This document shows positions 17,885 to 27,289 of a stretch of 51,224 nucleotides of DNA, piece by piece; positions within the stretch are counted from its first letter, which is position 1, and each line of letters begins with the position of its first letter. Source of the stretch: a virus. The DNA is taken from positions 1 through 51,224 of IMG/VR virus record IMGVR_UViG_3300042381_000806; one strand, 5' to 3'. The notes beneath the pieces were generated by a model. That model was not told the origin of the DNA. It worked only from the letters and a program-made list of their open reading frames with translations, and searched no databases. The position numbers and the translations under genes are program-made.

Positions 17885-19479
17885 ACATCGGGTACAACGG
17901 CAATTCAAATCTAAAAAAATCGGACACACCTGTTGAGTGGACTCAAGAGCTTATTCAAGAATTTGCAAAGTGTGCAGCTGATCCGGTCTACTTTGCAAAG
18001 ACATATATCAAGATTGTTCATGTTGACAGAGGGCTTATCCCGTTTGATATGTATGACTATCAAGAAGAAATTGTTGAGAAAATTACAAACAATCGCCGTG
18101 TTGCTGTTCTCACTGCTAGACAGTCTGGCAAGACCACCACAGCAGTTGCTGTCATTCTGCACTACATCCTATTCAATGAGTTCAAGACAGTTGCTATTCT
18201 TGCTAACAAGGGTGATGCTGCGACCGAAGTTCTTAGCCGAATCAAACTTGCTTATGAGGCACTTCCTGCTTGGCTTCAACAGGGAGTCGAAGAATGGAAC
18301 AAGACCTATATCACACTTGAAAATGGATGCAAGATCTATGCAGGAACAACATCATCTTCTGCTATTCGTGGTAAGGCTGTAAGCTTCCTCTACCTAGACG
18401 AAGTTGCGTTCATTGAAGGGTATGATGAATTCTTCGCATCTGTCTATCCTACCATATCATCTGGTGAGACTACCAAACTTCTCATGACATCTACCCCTAA
18501 CGGGATGAATCATTTTTGGAAAACATGTAAGGGTGCTGAAGAGGGAACGAATGGATACAAGTTTGTTCGGGTCATGTGGTATGATGTTCCGGGTCGTGGT
18601 GAAGCATGGCAACAGGAGACTATAGAAGCACTCGACCATGACCAAGAAAAGTTCAATCAAGAATATTGCTGTCAATTTATCGGCAGTTCTGGAACCCTTA
18701 TCTCTGGCCACAAGCTAAAAGAACTTTCTCCATTTAGGCCAATTGCTCAGAGTGATGGACTACTACAATACGAGCGACCAGAAGCCGACAACACCTATGC
18801 CATTATCGTTGATGTGTCAAGAGGAAAGGGATTAGACTATTCCGCATTCTCTGTTATTGACATTACAAAAATGCCATATAAACAGGTATGTACATTTAGA
18901 GATAACATGATTGGCGTTGTGGATTATTCTTCTGTGGTTCACAATATTGCTAAACTTTACAATGAAGCATATCTACTAATAGAAATAAATGATATTGGCG
19001 GCCAAATAGCAGATATATTGTATTTAGATTATGGATATGAAAACATGGTATTTACTGAGAATGCTGGGCGAACCGGAAAAAGGGTTTCCGGCGGCTTTGG
19101 GAAAAATGTTGACAGGGGTATCCGTACAACTAAATCAGTGAAGTCGGTTGGGTGTTCCGTATTGAAGATGCTAATTGAACAGAACCAATTGATTGTCACT
19201 GACTTCAACACAATACAGGAGCTATCTAGGTTTTCTCGTAAGGCGCTGTCATATGAAGCCGAATCTGGCGCTACCGATGACTTGGTAATGGGACTAGTTC
19301 TTTTTGCCTGGTTAAGCGATCAGTCTTACTTTAGAGACTTGACTGATATCAATACAATGGCAGCTCTGAGAGAGAAAACAGAAGAAGAAATCGAGAGCGA
19401 CTTATTGCCCTTTGGATTCATAAACAATGGCATTGACGATGATGATGCACCCGTAGTTCGACATGCAAACTGGCTTTGA
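17881..19479 (+). CDS. 17: Terminase large subunit, gp17 homologue
   Basis: 532 residues. The ATPase domain has Walker A ARQSGKTT (79-86), Walker B FLYLDE with Asp173-Glu174, and coupling motif TSTPNG (203-208). The nuclease domain has DVSRGKGLDYSAF (Asp311), IEINDIGG (Glu368) and a late Asp in ATDDLVMG. It packages DNA into proheads and cuts concatemers. All expected catalytic residues are present. The start overlaps gp16. Downstream is a late promoter for gp18. Confidence 0.96.
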   Translation: MNIGYNGNSNLKKSDTPVEWTQELIQEFAKCAADPVYFAKTYIKIVHVDRGLIPFDMYDYQEEIVEKITNNRRVAVLTARQSGKTTTAVAVILHYILFNEFKTVAILANKGDAATEVLSRIKLAYEALPAWLQQGVEEWNKTYITLENGCKIYAGTTSSSAIRGKAVSFLYLDEVAFIEGYDEFFASVYPTISSGETTKLLMTSTPNGMNHFWKTCKGAEEGTNGYKFVRVMWYDVPGRGEAWQQETIEALDHDQEKFNQEYCCQFIGSSGTLISGHKLKELSPFRPIAQSDGLLQYERPEADNTYAIIVDVSRGKGLDYSAFSVIDITKMPYKQVCTFRDNMIGVVDYSSVVHNIAKLYNEAYLLIEINDIGGQIADILYLDYGYENMVFTENAGRTGKRVSGGFGKNVDRGIRTTKSVKSVGCSVLKMLIEQNQLIVTDFNTIQELSRFSRKALSYEAESGATDDLVMGLVLFAWLSDQSYFRDLTDINTMAALREKTEEEIESDLLPFGFINNGIDDDDAPVVRHANWL

Positions 19480-19513
19480 TTGCCAGAGAAGCTTGACTCA
19501 AAGCGAGAAAATC

Positions 19514-19520
19514 ATAAATA
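19514..19520 (+). promoter_or_regulatory. Late promoter core for gene 18
   Basis: TCATAAATA in the 93-bp gap between gp17 and gp18, followed by an AAAAGGAG ribosome binding site. Confidence 0.72.
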
Positions 19521-19572
19521 ACTAAAAGAAGATTGAGCAATCAAAACAACCCGTCAAAAGGAGACAAAACAC

Positions 19573-21453
19573 ATGGTTTTTTCCGTTAGTCCATCCATTA
19601 CAGTAAGAGAAGTTGACCTTACTACTACCGTTCCTGCTATTACAACTCCGCCTGCTGCTATTGCTGGCGTGTTCAATTGGGGGCCAGTCAATGAAAGAGT
19701 TTTGATTTCTTCTGAAATTGAGCTCGCAAATATATTCGGAAAGCCAACAGACGATAATTATGAAACATTTTTCTCGGCTGCTGACTTTCTATCATATTCT
19801 AACGCATTGTATGTCACCCGCGTTGTTTCTGATACCGCAAATACAGCAAGTTCAACTTACTTTGAAGCAAAATATCCAGGTGAGCTTGGTAATTCTTTAG
19901 CAGTATCTGTCGTCACTGCTGCCAATGATGATATAGAAGACCCGATTGCTTTTAGTGCTCCTGCTTGGACCGCAACTAAAGTTGTTGGGACGGTATCGGA
20001 GCTTCAGACAAACCCCGCAGACGAGGTCGCTGGAATGGCGTTTGGAACAACAGTTCTATATGTTACGACCTTAGCAGCAACACTAGATATCAAATCTGAT
20101 GATGTTATCCACATATCTTCCGACATATATGGCGCACAGGAAATTTCTGTATCCAATTTTGACGATAATATCACAAATGCAAACACAACTCCATACATTC
20201 ATAAGATTACGCTATCTGGAAAATATACACTACCAGAAACCGATCCAACTGATTTGACTTTCAGCCGCAGATGGGGATTTTCTAGTGCAGTTGGTGCAGC
20301 TCCTTCTGCTGGTCGTATGCATATTATAGTGTATGATAACGATGGTAATATTACAGGTACTGCTGGCCAGATCATTGAAAAGTATGAAAATGTTTCGGCC
20401 GAACCTACTTCTAAACTAGCAGACGGCACGAACAACTACTATAAGGATGTTCTCAGCACAAAATCATCTTATATCGTCGCTTTGGATTCAACCTCAATTG
20501 ATACTGAAGACCAATTGCGTCAAGGCGACGTGCTCGCATCTGGCGCGAATGGTGAAAGCGAAAGCGAGATTGTTCTTGGCAAAATTGCGCAGGGATATGA
20601 CCTATATAAAGAAGCTAACGAGGTTGATGTTTCATTTGCAATTCAAGGAAGACCATCTCTGAATCTTGCGAATTATCTGATTTCAAATCTGGCTGAATAT
20701 CGCAAGGATTGTATGGTATTTGTTTCTCCAACTAAAGCTGATGTTGTTGATGTTGCATCACCACAGACACAGTTGACGAATATTCTTGCTTATCGCGCCG
20801 ACCTTCAGAATTCTTCCTATTGGTTCATGGATTCTGGTTACAAGTATCGCTATGACAAGTACAATGATGTATTTCGTTGGGTTCCTCTGAATGGGGATAT
20901 GGCTGGTCTTGCCTCACTTGTTCAGCCATGGGAGTCGCCAGCTGGTTATAGAAAGGGTCGCGTTCGTAATGTGATCAAACTCGCATTCAATCCAAATAAG
21001 GCTCAGCGCGATCAGCTATATGGAAAAGATGTCAACCCAGTCATTACACAATCTGGCCAGGGAACAATTCTTTTTGGTGACAAGACTGGATTTGGCACCG
21101 CAACCGGAAGCGCGTTTACTCGCATCAATGTCCGTCGCTTGTTCATCACGGTGGAAAAGGCAATTGCTACAATATCTGCTCAACTATTGTTTGAATTCAA
21201 TGACGAATTCACGCAAAATCAGTTTCGTCAGATTGTTGACCCATTCCTTCGTGACATTCAGGGTCGCCGTGGTATTATTGACTTCCGTGTTGTTTCGGAT
21301 GCAACCGTGAACACCCCACAGATAATCGATATGAACACTTTCCGTGCAAACATCTTTATCAAACCTTCACGTTCCATAAATTACATCGAATTGACTTTTG
21401 TGGCAACCAGAACTGGCGTTGAATTTGAAGAGATTGTCGGCCAACAGTTCTGA
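19573..21453 (+). CDS. 18: Tail sheath protein, gp18 homologue
   Basis: 626 residues. The N-terminus (VSPSITVREVDLTTTVPAI, AIAGVFNWGPVNER) and the C-terminal block (FQDKT-like GDKTGFGTATGSAFTRINVRRLF, VEKAIA, FRQIVDPFLRDIQGRRGIIDFRV) are diagnostic for contractile tail sheaths. Length is close to T4 gp18 (659). It polymerises around the tail tube and contracts at infection. The ATG context has AAAAGGAG and a late promoter. Confidence 0.96.
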   Translation: MVFSVSPSITVREVDLTTTVPAITTPPAAIAGVFNWGPVNERVLISSEIELANIFGKPTDDNYETFFSAADFLSYSNALYVTRVVSDTANTASSTYFEAKYPGELGNSLAVSVVTAANDDIEDPIAFSAPAWTATKVVGTVSELQTNPADEVAGMAFGTTVLYVTTLAATLDIKSDDVIHISSDIYGAQEISVSNFDDNITNANTTPYIHKITLSGKYTLPETDPTDLTFSRRWGFSSAVGAAPSAGRMHIIVYDNDGNITGTAGQIIEKYENVSAEPTSKLADGTNNYYKDVLSTKSSYIVALDSTSIDTEDQLRQGDVLASGANGESESEIVLGKIAQGYDLYKEANEVDVSFAIQGRPSLNLANYLISNLAEYRKDCMVFVSPTKADVVDVASPQTQLTNILAYRADLQNSSYWFMDSGYKYRYDKYNDVFRWVPLNGDMAGLASLVQPWESPAGYRKGRVRNVIKLAFNPNKAQRDQLYGKDVNPVITQSGQGTILFGDKTGFGTATGSAFTRINVRRLFITVEKAIATISAQLLFEFNDEFTQNQFRQIVDPFLRDIQGRRGIIDFRVVSDATVNTPQIIDMNTFRANIFIKPSRSINYIELTFVATRTGVEFEEIVGQQF

Positions 21454-21455
21454 GA

Positions 21456-21462
21456 ATAAATA
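21456..21462 (+). promoter_or_regulatory. Late promoter core for gene 19
   Basis: ATAAATA three bases after the gp18 stop and 25 bp before gp19; SD CAGGAG follows. Confidence 0.7.
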
Positions 21463-21486
21463 TAGCAAACAACAGGAGATAACGAT

Positions 21487-22023
21487 ATGAGCTTCTCAAT
21501 AAATCAATTTAAGTCTGAACTAGTGGGGGGTGGTGCGCGCCCCTCACTCTTCCAAGTTCAAATCACAAACCCAATTCTTGGTGTCGCTGACTTCAAAGTT
21601 CCATTCATGGTAAAAGCAGCTGCGCTTCCTGCTTCTACTCTTGGAACTTATGTCGTGCCATATTTTGGCCGTGACATCAAATACGCTGGAGACAGAACTT
21701 TCGAAGATTGGGAAGTGACGATAATCAACGATGAAGACTTCTCAATTCGCAATGCTATGGAAGCATGGTCAAACGCAATCAATTCGCACATTTCAAATAC
21801 GAGAGCACTTCCACAGCAGTATAAATCTGACGCCATCATTACACAATATGGCAAAGACGGGCAGACTCTTCGCATCTATAACTTCCAAGGCATACATCCA
21901 CTAACTATAGGTAGTATTGCGATGCAATGGGATACAAAAGATACTATTGAAGAATTTACCGTATCATTCCAGTACGATCTTTGGAATATTGTTGGTGGAA
22001 CCACCGGAAATCCTATAACCTGA
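21487..22023 (+). CDS. 19: Tail tube protein, gp19 homologue
   Basis: 178 residues. SINQFKSELVGGGARPSLFQVQITNP, PFMVKAAALPASTLGTYVVPYFGRDIKYAGDRTFEDWEVTI, and the final TIEEFTVSFQYDLW are typical gp19 blocks. It forms the inner tube of the contractile tail. Length is close to T4 gp19 (163). Confidence 0.95.
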   Translation: MSFSINQFKSELVGGGARPSLFQVQITNPILGVADFKVPFMVKAAALPASTLGTYVVPYFGRDIKYAGDRTFEDWEVTIINDEDFSIRNAMEAWSNAINSHISNTRALPQQYKSDAIITQYGKDGQTLRIYNFQGIHPLTIGSIAMQWDTKDTIEEFTVSFQYDLWNIVGGTTGNPIT

Positions 22024-22042
22024 TATAAGAGGTCTATATAAT

Positions 22043-23707
22043 ATGCAACTTTTTGGCTACGAGATCCTCAGAAAACGGGATAAAGAAGAACAACCAAAAT
22101 CCTTTGCGCCGCCGTTGAATGACGACGGCGCAGTAAACGTAGAATCCACCGCTGTTGGTGGAGCCTACGGCTACTTTCTGGACATTGAAGGATCTGCAAA
22201 AACAGAATCCGAGTTAGTTACGCGCTATAGGTCTATGGCACTTCAGCCAGAAATCCAGCAGGCAGTTGATGAAATTGTCAACGAGGCTATCAACATTGAT
22301 TATAATGAAAGAGCTGCCGAGATTGTGTTGGAAGAGACTGAGCTTCCTTCTAAAGTCAAGGAAGTCATAGCTGAAGAATTTGATAATATTCTTCGTCTGC
22401 TGGACTTTTCAAATCAAGGCTATGAAATATTCCAAAGATTCTTCGTTGATGGTCGTATCAACTATCATGTTATCATAGATGAGAAAAATGTCAACAAAGG
22501 AGTTGTCGAACTTCGGTATCTTGACCCAAGAAAAATTCGACTCATTCGTGAAAGTGATTCCACCGAAAGAGATAAGAATACTGGTGTTCCTTTCCGCAAG
22601 ATAAAAAAGGAATACTACATGTATTCCGAAACTGGGTTTGGATCAGCTACGAGCCGGGCTGGCGGAGATATGCAATCCATTACTGGATTTCGTATCGCCA
22701 AAGACTCTATTGCTCGCGTTACATCTGGATTGATGAATGAGACCCAGACGCTTGTGCTATCTCACTTACATAGAGCAATCAAACCACTAAACCAGCTTCG
22801 AGTTCTAGAAGATGCGACGATCATCTATACTCTAACAAGAGCACCAGAGCGGCGCGTTTTCTATGTTGACGTTGGTAACTTGCCAAAGGCGAAGGCAGAG
22901 CAATATCTCGCTGACATGATGGCTCGTCACAAGAACAAACTAAACTATAACTCGGCAACTGGCGAAGTTGGTGACACTCGTAAATTCATGACTATGACGG
23001 AAGATTTTTGGTTCCCTCGCCGTGAAGGAAACAGATCAACCGAAGTTGATACCCTACCTGGTGGTGGAGCTGCCTTTGGTGACAACGATAACCTTGCTTA
23101 TTTTCAGAAGAAACTATATAAATCACTTGGCGTTCCGGTATCACGACTTGAACCAGAGACTATGTATTCATTTGGTCGTGTTTCTGAAATGACTAGAGAT
23201 GAACTTCGCTTCTCAAAGTTTATTCGCCGTTTGCGTGTCCGATTCTCTATCCTATTTGATACTATTCTAGAAAAGCAGCTTATTCTAAAGGGCATTCTAA
23301 CGCCAGAAGAATGGCTTGAAATCAAGGATAAAATACGCTACGATTTTATGAAAGACAATTATTTTGAAGAACTAAAACAGATGGAAATTCTTCGCGAGAA
23401 AGTTTCCATGCTTCGTGATATTGATGATAATGTTGGTAAATACTTCTCTCGTAACTGGGTGCAAAAACATGTGCTGTTTATGAATGACGAAACCATTGAA
23501 GAAATGACAGCCGAAATAGATGCCGAACGCGCTGCTGGGATCTATCGCGACCCAGATGAGCCACCTCCAGAAGATGCTCTACCACCAGAGGATGATGGTG
23601 CTGGCGAGGCACCTCCAGAGGATGAGCCAACAGAAGAGCAGAACAATTTATTGATAAATAGCACAAAGTTTGACAAATATAAACAAAGTCGGAGAAAATT
23701 CAGATGA
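22043..23707 (+). CDS. 20: Portal vertex protein, gp20 homologue
   Basis: 554 residues. Conserved portal blocks are visible: TRYRSMALQPEIQQAVDEIVNEA, VELRYLDPRKIRLIRE, LSHLHRAIKPLNQLRVLEDA, FYVDVGNLPKAKAEQYL, NYNSATGEVGD, and VPVSRLEPE. The C-terminus is Pro/Glu-rich (EPPPEDALPPEDD). It forms the dodecameric ring through which DNA enters and the neck attaches. AGAGG precedes ATG. The stop overlaps the next start (ATGA). Confidence 0.96.
   Translation: MQLFGYEILRKRDKEEQPKSFAPPLNDDGAVNVESTAVGGAYGYFLDIEGSAKTESELVTRYRSMALQPEIQQAVDEIVNEAINIDYNERAAEIVLEETELPSKVKEVIAEEFDNILRLLDFSNQGYEIFQRFFVDGRINYHVIIDEKNVNKGVVELRYLDPRKIRLIRESDSTERDKNTGVPFRKIKKEYYMYSETGFGSATSRAGGDMQSITGFRIAKDSIARVTSGLMNETQTLVLSHLHRAIKPLNQLRVLEDATIIYTLTRAPERRVFYVDVGNLPKAKAEQYLADMMARHKNKLNYNSATGEVGDTRKFMTMTEDFWFPRREGNRSTEVDTLPGGGAAFGDNDNLAYFQKKLYKSLGVPVSRLEPETMYSFGRVSEMTRDELRFSKFIRRLRVRFSILFDTILEKQLILKGILTPEEWLEIKDKIRYDFMKDNYFEELKQMEILREKVSMLRDIDDNVGKYFSRNWVQKHVLFMNDETIEEMTAEIDAERAAGIYRDPDEPPPEDALPPEDDGAGEAPPEDEPTEEQNNLLINSTKFDKYKQSRRKFR
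23654..23660 (+). promoter_or_regulatory. Possible late promoter inside the 3' end of gene 20
   Basis: GATAAATAGC 44 bp before the next gene, the same form as other late promoters here. It lies in coding sequence, so confidence is lower. Confidence 0.45.
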
Positions 23708-25173
23708 AGACATTCAAGCAGTTGATTGCAGAAGTCGCTCAGCCAAATAACGATGATGAGCTCAATTTCAAAGAAAAGCATACCATCGAAGTTATTGACA
23801 ACGATAAACCATTTCCTACAGTGAAGAGAAGCCCACGTCGCAGAGCAGATTACGACGAAGGCGAGGATGAAGTAGTATATGAAGCATCGAAGCTTGACCC
23901 TGTTGGAAAGGCTGATGCTGATATTGACAATGATGGCGATACAGACAATTCGGATGAGTTTCTACATGCTCGTCGCAAGGCAATCGCTAAAGCAATGAAG
24001 AAAGAAGCCCTTGATCTAAGAGAGAAGGCAGTTTCGCAGGCGCAACAGCAAGCCGCTGGTGTAGCGCTAGCTGTGAAGCGCGGAGACAAGCCAAAGTCTG
24101 CTCTCATTGGTGCATCCAAAGAGATGTATAAAATGTCTGAGAAAGACTTGGAAGATTTTGCAAAAACGAAGCACAAGGGTCTTCCAGAAAAGATTACAGA
24201 AGCTAGTGATAGCAAAATCATCGCTTCGATCAATGCTGGTGATTCCATTGATGTTACGGTTCAAAAGAACCTGAACCGCAAAGGTGACAACAAAGACGAA
24301 ATTCTCAAAGTCATTCGCGACTACAATTGGAAGAAGCGTATGAAGAAAGAAGAAGTCGGTCAGATCGATGAAGCTGTTGCTGGTCCACAAGACTGCTGGC
24401 CCGGTTACAGAAAAGTCGGTACTAAAATGGGTACAGGCAGAAATACCGGCAATAGAGTGAACGATTGCGAAAAACTTGACGAAGATGCAACACTTGACCA
24501 AATCCGTGCTATTCTAACAAAAAAGAATGACGGAACAAAAGTAGTCAAGGATAAGTCTGGATACTTTCATATCAAAACAGCAAACTCCCACAAGGGACCA
24601 TTTCATACAATGAAAGATGTTCTCAAAGATTTGAGTGAAAGCACAAAAAACCTTGGCGAGGCACTTCCAGCACATCTTGTTCGTGGTGATAGCTATGTTG
24701 GTATTCCAGATGGAATCGTTGCTCAGGCAAAAGAAAGAGTTAGACGTCTGAAACCAGCTACATCAAGTGAACATTATGAACAGATGCATAAAGCACTTTC
24801 TGACCTTGGTTGGGAGATGACTGTAGGTGGTAAGTATGTAAGAGAGGGAGCTTTTGTTGCAAAAGCAGCTAGTGCATATGTCGCAGGAAAGAAGAAATTC
24901 AAACTTGATGATGAAGAATTTCCAGTAACGATAAAGCCATCTACTGCTAAGAAGATAGTCAAAGAAAATGCAACCCTCACTGAAACTTTCAAAGTTGGTG
25001 CTGTCAAACTGAATGACGGTTCTTCTATCATCATCAAAGAGCAAGATGCAAAAATATTGAACCAACTGGTCAAAGAACTAAGTGGGCCAAATCGCGAAGC
25101 AATGATGACCGCTGCGATGAAGGATAAGACTGGTTTCAATGAAATTCTAGGATTTGCGAAGGAGGCATTGTGA
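23704..25173 (+). CDS. Prohead core/internal protein with DUF3008 and an EF-hand-like loop
   Basis: 489 residues. Residues 73-84 (DIDNDGDTDNSD) fit a 12-residue EF-hand or dockerin calcium loop. Residues ~108-163 (AQQQAAGVALAVKRGDK, SKEMYKMSEKDLEDFAKTKHKGLPEKI) match DUF3008. Then comes a Gly/Cys block (GPQDCWPGYRKVGTKMGTGR) and low-complexity charged helices. Charge, helicity and position between portal and protease genes fit a prohead core or internal head protein, where T4 has genes 67 and 68. The ATGA overlap with gp20 indicates coupling. Processing by gp21 is possible. Confidence 0.75.
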   Translation: MKTFKQLIAEVAQPNNDDELNFKEKHTIEVIDNDKPFPTVKRSPRRRADYDEGEDEVVYEASKLDPVGKADADIDNDGDTDNSDEFLHARRKAIAKAMKKEALDLREKAVSQAQQQAAGVALAVKRGDKPKSALIGASKEMYKMSEKDLEDFAKTKHKGLPEKITEASDSKIIASINAGDSIDVTVQKNLNRKGDNKDEILKVIRDYNWKKRMKKEEVGQIDEAVAGPQDCWPGYRKVGTKMGTGRNTGNRVNDCEKLDEDATLDQIRAILTKKNDGTKVVKDKSGYFHIKTANSHKGPFHTMKDVLKDLSESTKNLGEALPAHLVRGDSYVGIPDGIVAQAKERVRRLKPATSSEHYEQMHKALSDLGWEMTVGGKYVREGAFVAKAASAYVAGKKKFKLDDEEFPVTIKPSTAKKIVKENATLTETFKVGAVKLNDGSSIIIKEQDAKILNQLVKELSGPNREAMMTAAMKDKTGFNEILGFAKEAL

Positions 25174-25421
25174 TGATGATAATCAAGCCACTAGACGAAG
25201 AAACTTCCATAACAACAGCTGATGATATGAATGGTGCTCGCCTTGTTCGTGTATACGCTGCAGCAGTCTCAAAAGTTACAATAGAAAATCCAGCAGCAAA
25301 CACTGTCGTTGGCTCATTCACCGTTCCTGCTGGATCTACTACAATTGTGGAAAAGAATGGGACAGACACTATCGCCGGTTCTACTACGCTTCTTTGTACA
25401 GCTGTATCGTACAAGTCATAA
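25173..25421 (+). CDS. Small probable head decoration or core protein
   Basis: 82 residues from ATG 25173, chosen because GGAGG (25161-25165) sits 7 nt upstream; GTG 25170 is the alternative. The ATG shares one base with the upstream TGA (TGATG). Sequence is beta-rich with GSFTVPAGSTTIVEKNGTDT, like small beta-sandwich virion proteins. I do not recognise the family. Its position before the protease gene suggests a capsid-associated role. Confidence 0.7.
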   Translation: MMIIKPLDEETSITTADDMNGARLVRVYAAAVSKVTIENPAANTVVGSFTVPAGSTTIVEKNGTDTIAGSTTLLCTAVSYKS

Positions 25422-25426
25422 GAATC

Positions 25427-25433
25427 ATAAATA
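25427..25433 (+). promoter_or_regulatory. Late promoter core for gene 21
   Basis: TCATAAATA in the 37-bp gap before gp21, identical in its first nine bases to the gp18 promoter. Confidence 0.72.
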
Positions 25434-25458
25434 AAAGAAAACAACCGGAGAAACCATA

Positions 25459-26235
25459 ATGGCATTGCTGATTACAGAAGTATTCAACGAAGATTGCGAA
25501 GTGCTTGTTGAAGCAAATGAGAACGGCTCTAAGTCGCATTACATCAATGGTATCTTCATGCAGGGTGATATCAAGAACCGTAATGGTCGTGTATATCCTT
25601 CTGATATGCTTGAGAAAGAGATGAAAAGATACAATGAGCAGTTCGTCAAGACGAAAAGAGCTCTTGGCGAACTAGGTCATCCAGATGGCCCACAAATCAA
25701 TGGTGATCGTGTTTCACATCTAATCACTGAAATGAAAAGAGACGGTTCCAATTTCGTTGGTAAGGCAAAGATCCTTTCTACACCAATGGGAAACATTGTC
25801 AAGACATTTATTGATGAGGGTGTAAAAATTGGAGTATCTACTCGTGGTCTTGGTTCTGTCAAGACCACAAAAGAAGGAATTATGGAAGTTCAAAATGACT
25901 TCCATCTTGCAACCGTTGATATTGTTACTGACCCAAGTGGTCCAGACTGCTTTGTTCAGGGAATAATGGAAAACACCCAATACTACTTTGATATTGCTAC
26001 TGCATCTTGGAGACAATCCGCTGATACCATAGTAGCAGAAGCAACTGAGATGGGCGCTAGTTCTATGGATGCTTGCGTATCACCCGATCAGTTCAACGAG
26101 GCTATGGATCGTATCCAGATGCTTGAAGACACTATTCGTTCTATCAAAGAGTCATTTAGCAAACCGTCAAAGAAAATTGATGAAGCTAAAGCTCTACAGA
26201 TCTTTGAAACGTATATGTCAACACTGAAAAACTGA
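25459..26235 (+). CDS. 21: Prohead maturation protease, gp21 homologue
   Basis: 258 residues. The herpesvirus-assemblin-like serine protease core is visible: GELGHPDG (His74) and GVSTRGLGSVK (Ser127). GIFMQGDIKNRNGRVYP is the family start block. It cleaves scaffold, capsid and internal proteins during prohead maturation. It lies between the small protein and the scaffold gene, as expected. GGAG precedes ATG and a late promoter lies upstream. Confidence 0.94.
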   Translation: MALLITEVFNEDCEVLVEANENGSKSHYINGIFMQGDIKNRNGRVYPSDMLEKEMKRYNEQFVKTKRALGELGHPDGPQINGDRVSHLITEMKRDGSNFVGKAKILSTPMGNIVKTFIDEGVKIGVSTRGLGSVKTTKEGIMEVQNDFHLATVDIVTDPSGPDCFVQGIMENTQYYFDIATASWRQSADTIVAEATEMGASSMDACVSPDQFNEAMDRIQMLEDTIRSIKESFSKPSKKIDEAKALQIFETYMSTLKN

Positions 26236-26239
26236 ATAT

Positions 26240-26246
26240 AATAAAT
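26240..26246 (+). promoter_or_regulatory. Late promoter core for gene 22
   Basis: ATAAATAG five bases after the gp21 stop, 38 bp before gp22; SD AAGGAG follows. Confidence 0.7.
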
Positions 26247-26283
26247 AGTTATGAAATCGCAAAAAACAAGAAGGAGTTTCTAA

Positions 26284-27246
26284 ATGGCAGAAAACCTAGA
26301 AGAAAAGAAGATGTCCGCTGATGGCCAATCTTCCGTTGAAGATCCAGTGAGCCCTGCTGGTGGTGAACCAAAGCAGAGCCCAACTGGTGCTGATACAAAG
26401 AAAAAGGTTGATCCAAACGCTGACACAGTTGCTGATGGCGTTACAAAAGTTACCAAGAACGCTGAAAAAGCTGTTGAATTCGCAGAAGAAGTCGAGCTAG
26501 AAGAGCATGTCGGTATCTCTGGTCTATTTGAAGGTCTTGACCTTTCGGAAGACTTCAAAGCAAGAGCAGAGCTCGTATTCGAAGCTGCTGTCAATGAAGC
26601 TGCTACCGTCAAAGCAAAATCAATTGTTGAATCTGTTGAGGCTGATCTACAGGAACAGTTTAGCAATTCTCTGAATGAGTCTCTAGAAGAAATCGTTGAA
26701 AATCTAGATTCATACCTTGACTATGTTGTTCAAGAGTGGATGTCAGAAAATGAAGTTGCTATTGAAGCTGGCATCAAAGTAGAGATGGCTGAATCCTTCA
26801 TGGATGGGCTAAAGGAACTCTTCTATGAGCATAATGTCAAGATTGATGAAGATACGATTGACGTGGTTGCTGAACTCGAAGAAGAAGTTGCAGCTGCTAA
26901 AGAAGCTGCAAATCGCGCTATCATCGAAAGCATCGGCATCAACGAAGAACTACAAACTCTTCGTGCTGAGCGCGAATTTTCTAACATGACTGAAGGACTT
27001 TCACAGTCTCAAGTTGAACGTTTTCGTGTTCTATCAGAGAAACTGAATAGTTCAGATATCGCTTCCTACAAGCAAGACCTTGCTACTATCAAGGAATCTT
27101 TCTTCAAGAAAACAAACAGTGCGACAGCCGTCAAGGATCTTGATGAAGCTGCTGGTGAGTTTATCATTGAAGAAGTTATTCCAGTCAAGAAATCCGGCGA
27201 TGCTTCCATTAATGCTTATGCTGAATTTCTGAATAACATGAAATAA
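26284..27246 (+). CDS. 22: Prohead scaffold protein, gp22 homologue
   Basis: 320 residues, very acidic and almost wholly helical (FAEEVELEEHVGISGLFEGLDLSEDFK, AELEEEVAAAKEAANRAIIESIG), with coiled-coil stretches. Conserved gp22 blocks include FKARAELVFEAAV and MTEGLSQSQVERF. It is the major scaffolding core around which gp23 assembles, then is degraded by gp21. The start follows AAGGAG by 8 nt. Confidence 0.9.
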   Translation: MAENLEEKKMSADGQSSVEDPVSPAGGEPKQSPTGADTKKKVDPNADTVADGVTKVTKNAEKAVEFAEEVELEEHVGISGLFEGLDLSEDFKARAELVFEAAVNEAATVKAKSIVESVEADLQEQFSNSLNESLEEIVENLDSYLDYVVQEWMSENEVAIEAGIKVEMAESFMDGLKELFYEHNVKIDEDTIDVVAELEEEVAAAKEAANRAIIESIGINEELQTLRAEREFSNMTEGLSQSQVERFRVLSEKLNSSDIASYKQDLATIKESFFKKTNSATAVKDLDEAAGEFIIEEVIPVKKSGDASINAYAEFLNNMK

Positions 27247-27252
27247 TAAATA
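27246..27252 (+). promoter_or_regulatory. Late promoter core for gene 23
   Basis: ATAAATAA at the gp22 stop, 38 bp before gp23; a good AAGGAGAG ribosome binding site follows. Confidence 0.72.
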
Positions 27253-27289
27253 ACTAAGTAAACACAAACCATCAAGGAGAGACAAAGAA

